Shown: positions 9,719 through 21,528 of the stretch, one piece after another
How the letters are laid out: each line of letters starts with the position of its first letter
How positions within the stretch are numbered: the stretch's first letter is position 1
Source of the DNA: Methyloversatilis universalis FAM5
GTDB taxonomy: Bacteria > Pseudomonadota > Gammaproteobacteria > Burkholderiales > Rhodocyclaceae
DNA length: 64,000 nt
Direction of reading: 5' to 3'
Assembly: GCF_000214035.2 (NCBI RefSeq)
Contig: NZ_AFHG01000029.1
Coordinates: forward strand, 248,001-312,000
The notes under the pieces: generated by a model
Database searches by the model: none
Seen by the model: only the letters and a program-made list of their open reading frames with translations
Told to the model about the DNA's origin: nothing
Made by a program: the position numbers and the translations under genes

Positions 9719-9833
9719 GGAAGCTCCTTGCAGGGACGTGGTCGGGGACGTCGGCGCCAAGGTTTGCACGCCAATCGTTCGCGCGCAGTCTGCGATGCGT
9801 TTCTGACAGGGATAAGAAGCGGAATGCGCTGCA

Positions 9834-9857
9834 CCGATAGTCCGAACGGACTATCGG
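9834..9857. promoter_or_regulatory. 24-base near-perfect palindrome upstream of phoX
   Basis: An 11-bp arm, CCGATAGTCCG (9834-9844), is repeated inverted at 9847-9857 around a central AA. It lies 116 bases upstream of the phoX start and has no T-tract directly after it. It looks like an operator or short hairpin; the binding protein is unknown. Confidence 0.45.
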
Positions 9858-9874
9858 CGGGCGGGAGGCGGCGG

Positions 9875-9901
9875 AAAACGCGCCCGAAAGGGAGCGGGCG
9901 C
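9875..9901 (-). terminator. Probable terminator of the carbonic anhydrase gene
   Basis: On the minus strand a 7-bp stem (GCGCCCG/CGGGCGC, 9880-9901) is followed by GTTTT. It lies about 60 bases downstream of the carbonic anhydrase stop. The T-tract is short, so efficiency is uncertain. Confidence 0.5.
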
Positions 9902-9959
9902 GGTGATGTCGGGTCGCTCGGCAGCAGTCAGCCGCGCGAGCGCCGGGGGGCGGGCAGGT

Positions 9960-10610
9960 TCAGGTGAGCGAACCCAGGGCGGTGTCGTAAGCCTGTTCCA
10001 GCTCGTCCTCGCTGCCGGCTTCCATGCGCAGATTGCGCACCAGGCCGTCCTTGAGGCCGTAGATCCAGCCGTGCACCCGGATCTGCTGGCCGCGGGCCCA
10101 GGCTTCGCGGATGACCGTGGTTTCGCAGACATTCATCGCCTGCTCGATCACGTTCAGTTCGCACAGCCGGTCTTCCTGCATTTCGCCCTCGGCGACCGCA
10201 TCGAGCAGGCCGCGATGCTTGTTGCGCACGTCCTGCACGTTGCGCAGCCAGTTGTCGATCAGACCGAAGCGCATGTCGTGCAGCGCGGCGCGCACGCCGC
10301 CACAACCGTAGTGACCGACCACCAGGATGTGCTTCACCTTGAGCACGTCCACCGCGTACTGCATGACCGACAGACAGTTCAGGTCGGTCTGCACCACCAC
10401 GTTGGCGACGTTGCGGTGTACGAACACCTCACCGGGAATGAGGCCGACGATCTGGTTGGCCGGTACCCGGCTGTCGGAACAGCCTATCCAGAGATATTCC
10501 GGCGACTGCAGTGTGGCGAGTCGCTCGAAAAACTGCGGGTCGTCGGCGCGCATGCGCTCGGCCCACTTGCGGTTGGCTTCGAATAATTGATCAGTATCTT
10601 TGTTTGGCAT
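9960..10610 (-). CDS. can: Beta-carbonic anhydrase
   Basis: The 216-residue cytoplasmic enzyme interconverts CO2 and bicarbonate. Zinc ligands are visible as Cys44 in CSDSR, His100 and Cys103 in VVGHYGCGG, with the catalytic Asp46/Arg48 pair. Length and the N-terminus (DQLFEANRKWAERM) match the Can/CynT clade of E. coli type. It supplies bicarbonate to carboxylases. It is transcribed alone, convergent with nothing and upstream of phoX on the same strand, separated by a probable terminator. Confidence 0.95.
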   Translation of the reverse strand: MPNKDTDQLFEANRKWAERMRADDPQFFERLATLQSPEYLWIGCSDSRVPANQIVGLIPGEVFVHRNVANVVVQTDLNCLSVMQYAVDVLKVKHILVVGHYGCGGVRAALHDMRFGLIDNWLRNVQDVRNKHRGLLDAVAEGEMQEDRLCELNVIEQAMNVCETTVIREAWARGQQIRVHGWIYGLKDGLVRNLRMEAGSEDELEQAYDTALGSLT

Positions 10611-10681
10611 GGCGGTCCTTTCATCAGGCGGGATTATATATCCGCCCGCCGGACCGCCCCGCCTTTCATCGGAAACCGTCG

Positions 10682-11167
10682 TCAGCCTGCCTTCACCTGA
10701 AGCTGGTTGTCGATGCCGGTCACGCCCTTGACCGATACCGCCAGCTCGGCCGCGCGGGCGCGTGCCGCCTCGGACGGTGCCGGGCCGCTGAGCGTCACCT
10801 TGCCGTCGTGCGTGCTCACTTCGATCTTCAGCGCGCTCAGTTCGGGGTCGCCGGCCAGACGTGCCGACACATGGGCGGTGATGGTGGCGTCGTCGATCCG
10901 GTCGGCCATCTTGCCGGCGGCCGATTCGACCGCCGCCTTCGCATCGGCGGTCGCGCTTTCGGCGCGGACCTGGGCGCTGTCCAGCGCGTTTTCGGCGCGG
11001 GCGCCCAGTTCGTCCGCCTTGCGTTCGGTGCGGGCAATGGCGCTGTCCAGCTTCTGGCCCAGCGTGGCGTCCTGCGGCGGCGGCGTGTCGTTGCAGGCGG
11101 CCAGCAGCAGGCCCAGCGCAGCGGCCGAGGCGAGAATGAAAGGACGGGGCAGCGGGGTGTGTCGCAT
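10682..11167 (-). CDS. BON-domain lipoprotein
   Basis: The 161-residue protein has a lipoprotein signal with lipobox LLAAC (Cys about 25), an alanine/glutamate-rich helical repeat region (about 40-90), and a C-terminal BON domain (about 95-160: ITAHVSARLAGDPELSALKI...VKGVTGIDNQL). BON domains bind phospholipid or proteins at the envelope, as in OsmY. The start at 11167 has AGGAGC upstream. A stress or envelope-stability role is inferred from the family only. Confidence 0.85.
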   Translation of the reverse strand: MRHTPLPRPFILASAAALGLLLAACNDTPPPQDATLGQKLDSAIARTERKADELGARAENALDSAQVRAESATADAKAAVESAAGKMADRIDDATITAHVSARLAGDPELSALKIEVSTHDGKVTLSGPAPSEAARARAAELAVSVKGVTGIDNQLQVKAG

Positions 11168-11356
11168 GATCGGGCTCCTGTTCGGATGTGGGGGCGCGAT
11201 GGCCATGTGCACACTGTAGGCATTCCGCATGACAGTCGATGTCAGTGCCGTCCGTGTCGCATGTAGGACAGGACGGACCGGATGCGGTGACGCGCAGGCC
11301 CCGGCCTGTGGTGAAATCGCGGCTGTCTCCACGCTGCCATCACGCCCGTCACCGAC

Positions 11357-13132
11357 ATGAGCGCCGTCCGCTACCGCATCACGCCCATCCATCCCGAAGC
11401 CCATCTGTTCGAGGTCGAGATCGACATCGCGAAGCCGGCGGCCGACGGCCAGCTGCTGTCGCTGCCGGCCTGGATACCCGGCAGCTACATGATTCGCGAG
11501 TTCGCCCGCCACATCGTGCGCATCGACGCGCGCGACGGGGTACGCGCGGTGCCGCTCACCAAGCTGGACAAGCACACCTGGCGCGCCGCGCCCTGCGACG
11601 GCGCGCTGCGGGTGCGCTACGAGGTCTATGCCTGGGACCTGTCGGTACGCGCCGCCCACCTCGACACCTCGCACGGCTTCTTCAACGGCAGCAGCGTGTT
11701 CCTGAAGGTGCATGGCTGCGAACAGACGCCGTGCGAGGTCGACATCCGCCCGCCGGCCGGCCGCGCCTACAAGGCGTGGCGCGTCGCGACCACGCTGCCG
11801 GAGGGTCCGGGCAAGCAGGGCGCGAAGCGTCACGGCTTCGGCATCTATCGCGCGGCGGACTACGACGAACTGATCGACCACCCGGTCGAGATGGGCGAAT
11901 TCGCACTGTACGAATTCAAGGCCTGCGGCGTGCCGCACGAAGTGGTGGTGACCGGCCGCCACGATCTGGATGCCGCCCGCCTGTGCGCCGACCTGAAGCG
12001 GGTGTGCGAATGGCAGATCCGGCTGTTCGGCGAACCGGCACCGTTCGAGCGCTACGTATTTCTGGTGATGGCGGTCGGCGACGGTTACGGCGGGCTGGAA
12101 CACCGCTCCAGCACCGCGCTGCTGTGCTCGCGCAACGACCTGCCGGCGCCCGGGGCGACCGCGATGAGCGACGCCTACCGTGGCTTCCTCGGCCTGTGCA
12201 GCCACGAGTATTTCCACTCGTGGAACGTGAAGCGCATCAAGCCCGCCGCCTTCGTGCCCTACGATCTGACGGTCGAGAACTACACGCGGCTGCTGTGGGC
12301 CTTCGAAGGCTTCACCTCCTATTACGACGACCTGGCGCTGGTGCGCTCAGGCGTCATTGCCCAGGACGATTACCTGAAGCTGCTGGGCAAGACCGTCACC
12401 CAGGTGATGCGCGGCAGCGGACGGCTGAAGCAGAGCGTGGCCGAATCGTCCTTCGACGCCTGGATCAAGTACTACCGGCAGGACGAGAACGCACCGAACG
12501 CCATCGTGAGCTACTACGCCAAGGGCGCGCTGGTGGCGCTGGCGCTGGATCTCACGCTGCGCACGAAAACCCGTGGCACGGTCACGCTGGACGACGTGAT
12601 GCGCCGGCTGTGGGCGGATTACGGCCAGACCGGTCAGGGCGTGCCGGAGGATGGCGTGCGGCGTGCCGCCGAAGCGGTCAGCGGGCTCAAGCTGAAGCGC
12701 TTCTTCGACGAGGCGACCGAAGGCACCGAGGACCTGCCGCTGGAGCGGCTGCTGCATGCGGTCGGCCTCGACCTCAGGTTCGAGGCGGCCGGCAGCGCGC
12801 CGGTGCTGGGTGCGAAGACCGCAAACGACGGCGACAGCGTGAAGCTCACCCAGGTGCTGGACCACGGTGCCGCCCAGCGCGCCGGCCTGTCGGCCGGCGA
12901 CGTGCTGGTGGCTTTCGACGGACTGCGGGTCACCCCGGCTTCGCTGGACGCGCTGCTCAAGCGCCGCCAGCCGGGCGACGAGGTGAAGGTGCACGCCTTC
13001 CGCCGGGACGAACTGATGAAGTTCCGCCTGCGGCTCGATGCGCCGTCGGCCGATCAGGCGAAGGTGACCGCGGCCACGCGTACCAGCCCCGCCGCCCGCG
13101 ACCTGCTGAAGCAGTGGCTGGGCCGCGGCTGA
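11357..13132 (+). CDS. M61 family metallopeptidase with PDZ domain
   Basis: The 591-residue protein matches M61 glycyl-aminopeptidase-like proteins. It has an N-terminal beta domain, a thermolysin-like zinc site HEYFH (residues 283-287) with the third ligand Glu317 in WAFEGFTSYY, and a C-terminal PDZ domain (about 480-565, QVLDHGAAQRAGLSAGDVLVA). No signal peptide is apparent, so it is probably cytoplasmic. M61 members cleave N-terminal Gly or Ala; the physiological substrate is not known. It is a single gene between two minus-strand genes. Confidence 0.92.
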   Translation: MSAVRYRITPIHPEAHLFEVEIDIAKPAADGQLLSLPAWIPGSYMIREFARHIVRIDARDGVRAVPLTKLDKHTWRAAPCDGALRVRYEVYAWDLSVRAAHLDTSHGFFNGSSVFLKVHGCEQTPCEVDIRPPAGRAYKAWRVATTLPEGPGKQGAKRHGFGIYRAADYDELIDHPVEMGEFALYEFKACGVPHEVVVTGRHDLDAARLCADLKRVCEWQIRLFGEPAPFERYVFLVMAVGDGYGGLEHRSSTALLCSRNDLPAPGATAMSDAYRGFLGLCSHEYFHSWNVKRIKPAAFVPYDLTVENYTRLLWAFEGFTSYYDDLALVRSGVIAQDDYLKLLGKTVTQVMRGSGRLKQSVAESSFDAWIKYYRQDENAPNAIVSYYAKGALVALALDLTLRTKTRGTVTLDDVMRRLWADYGQTGQGVPEDGVRRAAEAVSGLKLKRFFDEATEGTEDLPLERLLHAVGLDLRFEAAGSAPVLGAKTANDGDSVKLTQVLDHGAAQRAGLSAGDVLVAFDGLRVTPASLDALLKRRQPGDEVKVHAFRRDELMKFRLRLDAPSADQAKVTAATRTSPAARDLLKQWLGRG

Positions 13133-13250
13133 CCGGTTCTGCCAGCACCTCCATCGCGGCGAGTGCGCCGCTCCCACCGCGCCGGTGACATGCCGCGCCG
13201 ATTTCGGTGGTGGCGGCTTTCCCGCCGCGCTCAGGATAGTCGGAGGTCTT

Positions 13251-13865
13251 TCAGCGGCCGATGCGGCGGGCCGCACTCAGCGCGATCATGCCCAGACCGG
13301 CCAGCATCATGGCCCAGTCGTCCGGTTCCGGCACCGCGGGCGTGGTGCTCAGGTCCAGCGTGAGGCGGTCGCCGGCGTTCAGGCCGGCGAAGCCGATGCG
13401 CCAATCGAGGCGTCCGGCCTCCAGAAAAGGATTGCCGAGGTAGAGCTCGGTTGCCGGATCGCCTGCCAGCGTGAGGGTGCCGACGTTGAGGGTGGTGGGG
13501 GTGCTCGCGAACACCGTGGCCGGCAGCAGGCTGCCGCCGAGGGTGGCCGCAAGCGGGTCGGACAGCGCTTCGAAGCGGACGCCGGCCAGCGTGAGCGAGC
13601 CGATGCCCAGCCCGCCGACGTCGCGGACGATGGCATTGAAATCCGCCCAACCGCGGCCCACGTCGTCGGCATCGACCACGAAGCTGAAGCGCAGCGGCGC
13701 GTGATTGAGCAGCGTCAGATCCAGCGCGATCAGCGAGGGCGTGCTGAACGAGCTGTCCAGCAGATTGCCGTTCAGCGAGGCCGATTCCAGCGTGATCGCG
13801 TGAGCGGGCAGGGTGGTGCACAGCGCGCCGGCCGCGGCGCCCAGCGCAAGCAGAATGTTTTTCAT
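13251..13865 (-). CDS. PEP-CTERM sorting domain protein (second)
   Basis: The 204-residue secreted protein has a signal peptide (LLALGAAAGALCTTLPAHA), a beta-sandwich-like middle, and the terminal signal VPEPDDWAMMLAGLGMIALS with a basic tail. The start at 13865 has GGAG upstream. It shares only the signals with the PEP-CTERM protein at 6954, so the two are not recent duplicates. It is presumably processed by a host exosortase outside this window. Confidence 0.85.
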   Translation of the reverse strand: MKNILLALGAAAGALCTTLPAHAITLESASLNGNLLDSSFSTPSLIALDLTLLNHAPLRFSFVVDADDVGRGWADFNAIVRDVGGLGIGSLTLAGVRFEALSDPLAATLGGSLLPATVFASTPTTLNVGTLTLAGDPATELYLGNPFLEAGRLDWRIGFAGLNAGDRLTLDLSTTPAVPEPDDWAMMLAGLGMIALSAARRIGR

Positions 13866-14021
13866 GGCGGACTCCGGAATGCAGGTATTGCGCCGCACGA
13901 TAGGCGGCCCGTGTGACGTCCGCATGTCGGCCGGACGACCGTCGCTTCAACAATCCGTCATCCATCTGTCACCGGCACTGACCACACTCCCGGCCAGTTC
14001 AACGACTGCACGGAGCCTGTC

Positions 14022-15701
14022 ATGTCCCGCCCCCTCTTTTCACGTCGCGAATTCATCCGCACCGTCGGTGCCGGCGCGCTGGCGGGTTCCGCCGTGGTGC
14101 GCTCGGCCAGTGCGCTGGCGGCGACCGACGGTCTGTTCCGTCACGGCGTGGCCAGCGGCGATCCGCTGGCCGACCGCGTCATCATCTGGACCCGCGTGTC
14201 GCCGACCCGGCCGGGCACCGTGGCGGTGCTGTGGGAAGTGGCGCTGGACGAGCGCTTCAGCCGCATCATCCGGCGCGGCCGCGTGCTCACCGGCGAGGAC
14301 ATCGACTACACGGTGAAGGCCGACGTGCTGGGCCTGCCGGCGTCGGCGCGGCTCTATTACCGCTTCCGCGCCGACGGCCAGCTGTCGCCGGTCGGCCGTA
14401 CCCGCACGCTGGCCGCCGGCGCGGTCGGCCAGGTGAAGCTGGCGGTGTTCTCCTGTTCCAACTACCCGGCCGGCTATTTCAACGTGTATGCCGAGGCGGC
14501 GAAGATGGGCGACCTCGATGTCGCCATCCATCTCGGCGACTACCTCTACGAATACCCGCGCGGCGGCTATGCCTCGGGCGACGCGGCGGCGATGGGCCGG
14601 CTGTCGGAGCCTGCCGGCGAAATCCTGACGCTGGACGACTACCGCACCCGCTACGCGCAGTACCGCAGCGACGCCGATCTGCAGGCGCTGCACGCGGCGC
14701 TGCCGGTGATCGCGGTGTGGGACGACCACGAAATCGCCAACGACACCTGGCGCGAGGGCGCGGAAAACCACAGCGAAGGCGTGGAAGGTGCATTCGCCGA
14801 CCGCCGCGCCGCGGCCGTCCGCGCCTACCACGAGTGGATGCCCACCCGGGTCGCCGATCCGGCCCACCCGGAGCGCATCTACCGCAGCTTCCGTTTCGGC
14901 AGCCTGCTGTCGCTGCACATGCTGGACACCCGCGTGATCGGCCGCGACCTGCAGCTGGACTACGCGAACTACTTCGGCGCCAGCGGTTTCGACGCCGCCC
15001 GTTTCGCCGCCGACATGGCCGACCCGAACCGCACGCTGCTGGGTGCCGAACAGCAGGACTGGCTGGGTCTGCAGCTGGCGCAGTCGGACACCACCTGGGA
15101 TGTGCTGGGCCAGCAGGTGCTGATGGGCCGCATGAACATTCCGGCGCCGCTGGTGCTGGGCCAGATCAGCTTCTCGGCCTACAGCGCGCTGGTGGTGAAG
15201 GCGCAGACCGCGCCGGCCACGCTGACGCCGCAGGAGCGCGCGGTGCTCGCGCAGCCGGCCATCCCGTACAACCTCGATGCCTGGGACGGCTACGCCGCCG
15301 CGCGTGAAACGCTGCTCGGCACCGCCCGCGCACTGGACAGGAATCTGGTGGTGCTGGCCGGCGATACGCACAACGCCTGGGCCAGCGACCTCGCCGATTA
15401 CGCCGGCCGCCAGGTGGGCGTTGAATTCGCGACGCCCGGCGTCACCTCGCCCGGCCTGGAAGAGTATTTCCCGAGCGAGAACCCGCTGGCGGTGGCCGCC
15501 GGCCTGACCCAGATCATCGGCCCGCTGCAGTACGCCGATACCGCCCGCCGCGGCTTCATGGTGGTGACGGTGACCGAAGACGCCTGCCGCTGCGACTGGC
15601 GCTTTGTCAGCACGGTGAAAAGCCGCAGCTACGTGCTGCAGAACGGTCCGGCACTGAAGGTGCTGCCGGGCGCGGGCAACCGCAAGCTGATGCCGGCCTG
15701 A
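14022..15701 (+). CDS. phoD: PhoD-like alkaline phosphatase, Tat-exported
   Basis: The 559-residue protein begins with a twin-arginine signal (SRREFIRTVGAGALAGSAVV). An N-terminal PhoD domain (FRHGVASGDPLADRVIIWTRV) is followed by the metallophosphatase core. Metal-site motifs include VAIHLGDYLYEY, AVWDDHEIAND and VLAGDTHNAW. PhoD enzymes hydrolyse phosphate mono- and diesters in the periplasm using Fe/Ca. With PhoX-like 7655-9718 the window holds two Tat-exported phosphatases of unrelated fold, but no Pho regulon gene or clear Pho box was seen. Confidence 0.92.
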   Translation: MSRPLFSRREFIRTVGAGALAGSAVVRSASALAATDGLFRHGVASGDPLADRVIIWTRVSPTRPGTVAVLWEVALDERFSRIIRRGRVLTGEDIDYTVKADVLGLPASARLYYRFRADGQLSPVGRTRTLAAGAVGQVKLAVFSCSNYPAGYFNVYAEAAKMGDLDVAIHLGDYLYEYPRGGYASGDAAAMGRLSEPAGEILTLDDYRTRYAQYRSDADLQALHAALPVIAVWDDHEIANDTWREGAENHSEGVEGAFADRRAAAVRAYHEWMPTRVADPAHPERIYRSFRFGSLLSLHMLDTRVIGRDLQLDYANYFGASGFDAARFAADMADPNRTLLGAEQQDWLGLQLAQSDTTWDVLGQQVLMGRMNIPAPLVLGQISFSAYSALVVKAQTAPATLTPQERAVLAQPAIPYNLDAWDGYAAARETLLGTARALDRNLVVLAGDTHNAWASDLADYAGRQVGVEFATPGVTSPGLEEYFPSENPLAVAAGLTQIIGPLQYADTARRGFMVVTVTEDACRCDWRFVSTVKSRSYVLQNGPALKVLPGAGNRKLMPA

Positions 15702-15906
15702 TTGCCGGGGCAGGGCCGCAGGTCCGGGAAGGGGCGGCCGTAAGGTGCCGGCTGCCCTTTAACCCGCGGTGACCGGACGACTCGGAAGGGCGCGGGGAGG
15801 TCCGCACGGGTCAGCGGGCGCGCGCCATGCGCAGGGGCCGCGCATCAGGCGCGATGGCCCGCCAGGGCGTGCGTTGCAGGCGAAAACTGCGACCAGCGGC
15901 AGGGGC

Positions 15907-16287
15907 TCAGGCGGCCTTCTTCGGTCCGAACATCTTCACCACCGCGCTGCCGGCGATGCCCATCAGCAGCAGCGAGCCGGTGCCGATGGCCCAGGCGCTC
16001 CAGACGATGAAGCCGGCGATGCCGCGCAGGTCAGGTGCGGCGCGCAGCGCCTCCTCGATTTCCGGTCCGGCGTCCAGCAGCCAGGCGCGGGCATCATCCA
16101 GCCATGCTTCGGGCAGCCAGGGCGCCAGCCAGACCGGCGGATGCAGGCTGTCCAGCCACAGCGGCCATTCCGCGAGCGTGTGCGCACTCCAGCCCGGCCA
16201 GCCGAGCACGCTGTCGGCGGTCCAGGCGATCAGCGTCCACAGGCCGAACATCAGCGCAACGATGATCCAGATCACGGCGTGAGCCAT
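15907..16287 (-). CDS. Small membrane protein downstream of mutS
   Basis: The 126-residue product has hydrophobic segments at residues 1-25 (AHAVIWIIVALMFGLWTLIA) and about 90-115 (GIAGFIVWSAWAIGTGSLLL), with a Trp/Pro-rich stretch between them. GGAG six bases upstream selects the ATG at 16287 over a GTG one codon earlier. It starts 11 bases after the mutS stop and is probably co-transcribed with mutS. I do not recognise a family with a known function. Confidence 0.7.
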   Translation of the reverse strand: MAHAVIWIIVALMFGLWTLIAWTADSVLGWPGWSAHTLAEWPLWLDSLHPPVWLAPWLPEAWLDDARAWLLDAGPEIEEALRAAPDLRGIAGFIVWSAWAIGTGSLLLMGIAGSAVVKMFGPKKAA

Positions 16288-16297
16288 CACGGTCTCC

Positions 16298-18925
<2,628 letters not shown>

Positions 18926-18956
18926 GGCACGTCATCGGAATGCACTGCACTTCAGG

Positions 18957-19033
18957 TTTTGGCGTAGGATTTCGGCGCAGCTTTTCGAAAACCTACGCCG
19001 CTCGCTTGCGGCTGCAGCGGGAAAACCTACGCC
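18957..19033. repeat. Repeated integrase arm-type sites
   Basis: The heptamer GGCGTAG with flanking T or A tracts occurs three times between attL and the integrase: TTTTGGCGTAGG (18957-18968), and inverted as AAAACCTACGCC at 18989-19000 and 19022-19033. A fourth copy, TTTTGGCGTAG (55758-55768), lies just inside attR. Position on both phage ends fits arm-type integrase binding sites. Confidence 0.6.
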
Positions 19034-19035
19034 AG

Positions 19036-20307
19036 ATGTTCGATGCTCGTACAGCTCGGCTGCTCGCGCCAGGCGAGCACCTTACCATTGCCGGCGCGCC
19101 GGGGCTGAGGCTCGAAGCCACGGCCACGCGGCGCGCGTGGATCTACCGGTACAAGAACGCCAGCGGGCAGATGCGCCAGGTGAAGCTGGGCGCCTGGCCG
19201 GCGATGTCGTACGCCGCAGCCCTGGCCGCGTGGGAAGAGGCGCGCGCCGTTCGGGACGCGGGTCGCGACCCGGCGGCAGAGCGGCGGGCGGAGCGGGTGC
19301 AGACGCATGCGCGCCTGGTGGTCGAGCGGCGCGGGCCGCTCACCGTGCGGCGTGTGGCGGATCTGTACCTCGATGGCCACGTCGATCGCCATCGCAAGGC
19401 GAAGGGCGCGACCGAGGTGCGGCGCATGTTCGACACCATGCTCGGTGACGATGGCCAGTGCGATGCCGCCAGCTACTCGCGCCGGCAGGCCTTTGCGCTG
19501 ATCGAGCGCTGGGCCGGTGCGCCCGTCCAGGCGTCGAAGCTGCGGAGCGAGCTGGGTGCGGCGTGGGACTACGCGATCGACGCCGGCGAACTACCCGAAG
19601 ACACGCCGAACTGGTGGCGGCAGATCATGCGCGGCAAGCTCCGGTCGAAGGGCAAGCAGATCGCCGGCGAGGCGGTGGGCACGTCGAAACGTGTGCTGAA
19701 GCCGGGCGAGGTTGGCGAGCTGATCAACTGGCTGCCGAACTTCAGCCAGCTGCTCGACGACGTGCTGACGGTCTATCTATGGACGGGCACCCGCGGTGCG
19801 GAGATCGTGGCCATGGAAGCCGAGGAGATCACCGACGAGCCGACGGGTCTGTGGTGGACGGTGCCGAAGGCCAAGACGAAGAACGCGCGCCACCCCGGCG
19901 CCGGTGACTTGCGCGTGCCGCTGATCGGGCGTGCTGAGCGGGTGGTGCGGCGGCGGCTGAAGATGTACCCGACCGGCTGGCTGTTCCGGCCGGTGCGCGG
20001 CGTTGCTGGCCACGTGCAGCAGAAGGTGATCACCGAGGGCGTGTATTACCGCCAGCCCTACTGCACATTCACGTCGCCGACGCAGCCCAGGCTGACGGTG
20101 ACGCACTGGGCGCCTCACGATCTGCGCCGCACGGTGCGCACGACGCTGGCCTCGCTCGGGTGCCCCGACAGCGTGGCCGAGGCGGTGCTGGGGCACATGC
20201 AGGAAGGGGTCAAGGGTGTCTATAACCTGCACCAGTACGACAACGAGCGACGCGAGTGGCTGACCAGAGTGGCTGACTACTGGGAGCAGCTCGCGGCGTC
20301 GTCTTGA
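19036..20307 (+). CDS. int: Phage tyrosine-recombinase integrase
   Basis: The 423-residue product starts at ATG 19036 (an upstream frame would overlap the arm-type sites). An N-terminal DNA-binding domain (LTIAGAPGLRLEATATRRAW) and a core-binding domain precede the catalytic domain. Catalytic residues seen are Arg253 in TGTRGAEI, HDLRR (about 359-363), LGHMQ and the nucleophile Tyr396 in GVYNLHQY. It would recombine attP with the mutS attB site. It lies directly beside attL and is convergent with the AlpA-like gene, which overlaps its last 31 bases. Confidence 0.93.
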   Translation: MFDARTARLLAPGEHLTIAGAPGLRLEATATRRAWIYRYKNASGQMRQVKLGAWPAMSYAAALAAWEEARAVRDAGRDPAAERRAERVQTHARLVVERRGPLTVRRVADLYLDGHVDRHRKAKGATEVRRMFDTMLGDDGQCDAASYSRRQAFALIERWAGAPVQASKLRSELGAAWDYAIDAGELPEDTPNWWRQIMRGKLRSKGKQIAGEAVGTSKRVLKPGEVGELINWLPNFSQLLDDVLTVYLWTGTRGAEIVAMEAEEITDEPTGLWWTVPKAKTKNARHPGAGDLRVPLIGRAERVVRRRLKMYPTGWLFRPVRGVAGHVQQKVITEGVYYRQPYCTFTSPTQPRLTVTHWAPHDLRRTVRTTLASLGCPDSVAEAVLGHMQEGVKGVYNLHQYDNERREWLTRVADYWEQLAASS

Positions 20308-20537
20308 GCAGCGCGGCGGCCTTTGCGGGCGCCGGTGTTCTCCGGCGGTGGCAGTTCGGAGACCGGGCGCGCCTCGGCCCATTCCAGCAGCTCGCGGTAG
20401 AGCCAGCCCACGCGCGCGCCAGACAGTTGCCGCGGCTTCGGGAACTTGCCCTCGCGCACCATCCGCTCGATCGTCGATTCCGACAGGCTCACGCACGCCG
20501 CAGCGCCGGCGCGGTCCAGGTAGATCGGCGTGGTCAT
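20277..20537 (-). CDS. AlpA-like MerR-fold regulator, possible excisionase
   Basis: The 86-residue protein carries a winged-helix motif, ACVSLSESTIERMVREGKFP followed by PKPRQLSG, typical of AlpA/excisionase-type small DNA-binding proteins. It is the last gene of the leftward early operon, its ATG overlapping the methylase stop, and it ends inside the integrase gene on the other strand. This position suits a recombination directionality factor or integrase regulator. Confidence 0.75.
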   Translation of the reverse strand: MTTPIYLDRAGAAACVSLSESTIERMVREGKFPKPRQLSGARVGWLYRELLEWAEARPVSELPPPENTGARKGRRAAQDDAASCSQ

Positions 20538-21418
20538 GCGAAGAGTCCTCCCGTCTTGCCGGCCAGCGCCCGCGCACACTGAGGGTTGAGCCACACGCAT
20601 TCGGTGCGCAACCCAGTTCCACGACCGGCGGAGATGCGGGCGCTGGTGGTGTGGCGCGCCCAGTCGTGGAGCGTGTCGTCGTACAGGGCGTGCGGATAGC
20701 CGGACAGCACGACCGCACCTTTCAGTTGCCGCAGGGTATGCAGCAGCTGGAGGTGATCGTCGTCGCTCATTTCGTAGCGGTAGCAGCGCGTCGATGCACG
20801 CATGTTCCGGGTGTCGAGCACGTAGGGCGGATCGACGAAATGCAGGGCATCCAGGCCATCGTGCTGGGTCAGCACCTCGATCGCCGGACGGTGCTCGATC
20901 AGCACGCCGCGCATCCGCTCGGCTGCTGCCATGACCGATTCCGGGTAGCGCGTCCAGAGCATCTGCGCCGTTCCGTGTGCCCGCTTGCTGTCGATGCGGA
21001 AGCCGGTGGAGCCCTTGGTCGCGCCTGCGCTCCCGAAGCCCATAGCGGCGCGCACAGCCGTGCGGCGGGCCTGTTCGACCGGGTCGGCCGCCGGCGTCCA
21101 CGACATATCAAACTCGGCGCGCGCGTAGGGTGTGAAATGGAGGGCCTGCAGCAGCTGGGCGCACTGGACTGGGTCGCGCAGCACGCGGAAGAAATTGACG
21201 ATCTCGTCGTCGAGGTCGTTGTAGATCTCTGCGTATGCCCGCGGCTTTTGAAGCAGCACGCCAGCGGCGCCGCCGAAGGCCTCGGTGTAGCGTTGGTGCG
21301 GAGGGAAGAACTGCATCACCCACTGCGCCAGGCGGAACTTGCCGCCGTGGTAGCGCAGTGCCGGTGAATTGATAGCTGACGTCACGGCGTCCATTGTGTG
21401 TTCAATGACGTGGGTCAA
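20534..21418 (-). CDS. Phage DNA adenine-N6 methyltransferase (D12 class)
   Basis: The 294-residue enzyme has the SAM-binding segment ALRYHGGKFRLAQW near its N-terminus, TEAFGGAAGVLL, and the catalytic DPPY in LHFVDPPYVLD, as in Dam/D12 methylases. It probably methylates adenine in phage DNA to evade restriction or affect replication; the target site is unknown. The TTG start at 21418 overlaps the upstream stop (TTGA), suggesting coupling. An ATG at 21394 is the alternative start and still keeps the whole domain. Confidence 0.85.
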   Translation of the reverse strand: MTHVIEHTMDAVTSAINSPALRYHGGKFRLAQWVMQFFPPHQRYTEAFGGAAGVLLQKPRAYAEIYNDLDDEIVNFFRVLRDPVQCAQLLQALHFTPYARAEFDMSWTPAADPVEQARRTAVRAAMGFGSAGATKGSTGFRIDSKRAHGTAQMLWTRYPESVMAAAERMRGVLIEHRPAIEVLTQHDGLDALHFVDPPYVLDTRNMRASTRCYRYEMSDDDHLQLLHTLRQLKGAVVLSGYPHALYDDTLHDWARHTTSARISAGRGTGLRTECVWLNPQCARALAGKTGGLFA

Positions 21419-21528
21419 AGCTCGGTGTCCTTCCGTTTCCAGCTCGGGCAGCTGCCCGAGCAGTGGCCGCGCTGCAGGCAGACGAGACAGATGTCGTAGA
21501 GCGGGTCGGTGGCGGCGCGGTATGTCAT
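21415..21528 (-). CDS. Small cysteine-rich phage protein
   Basis: The 37-residue protein contains CLVCLQRGHCSGSC, a likely zinc-binding knuckle. Its ATG overlaps the preceding stop (ATGA) and its stop overlaps the methylase start, so it is translationally locked into the early operon. Function unknown. Confidence 0.55.
   Translation of the reverse strand: MTYRAATDPLYDICLVCLQRGHCSGSCPSWKRKDTEL

Noticed and set aside
7640-9967. A 775-codon plus-strand frame across phoX
   Set aside because: phoX, its Tat signal and its ribosome site are on the minus strand; the plus frame is a Val/Gly/Ala-rich shadow.
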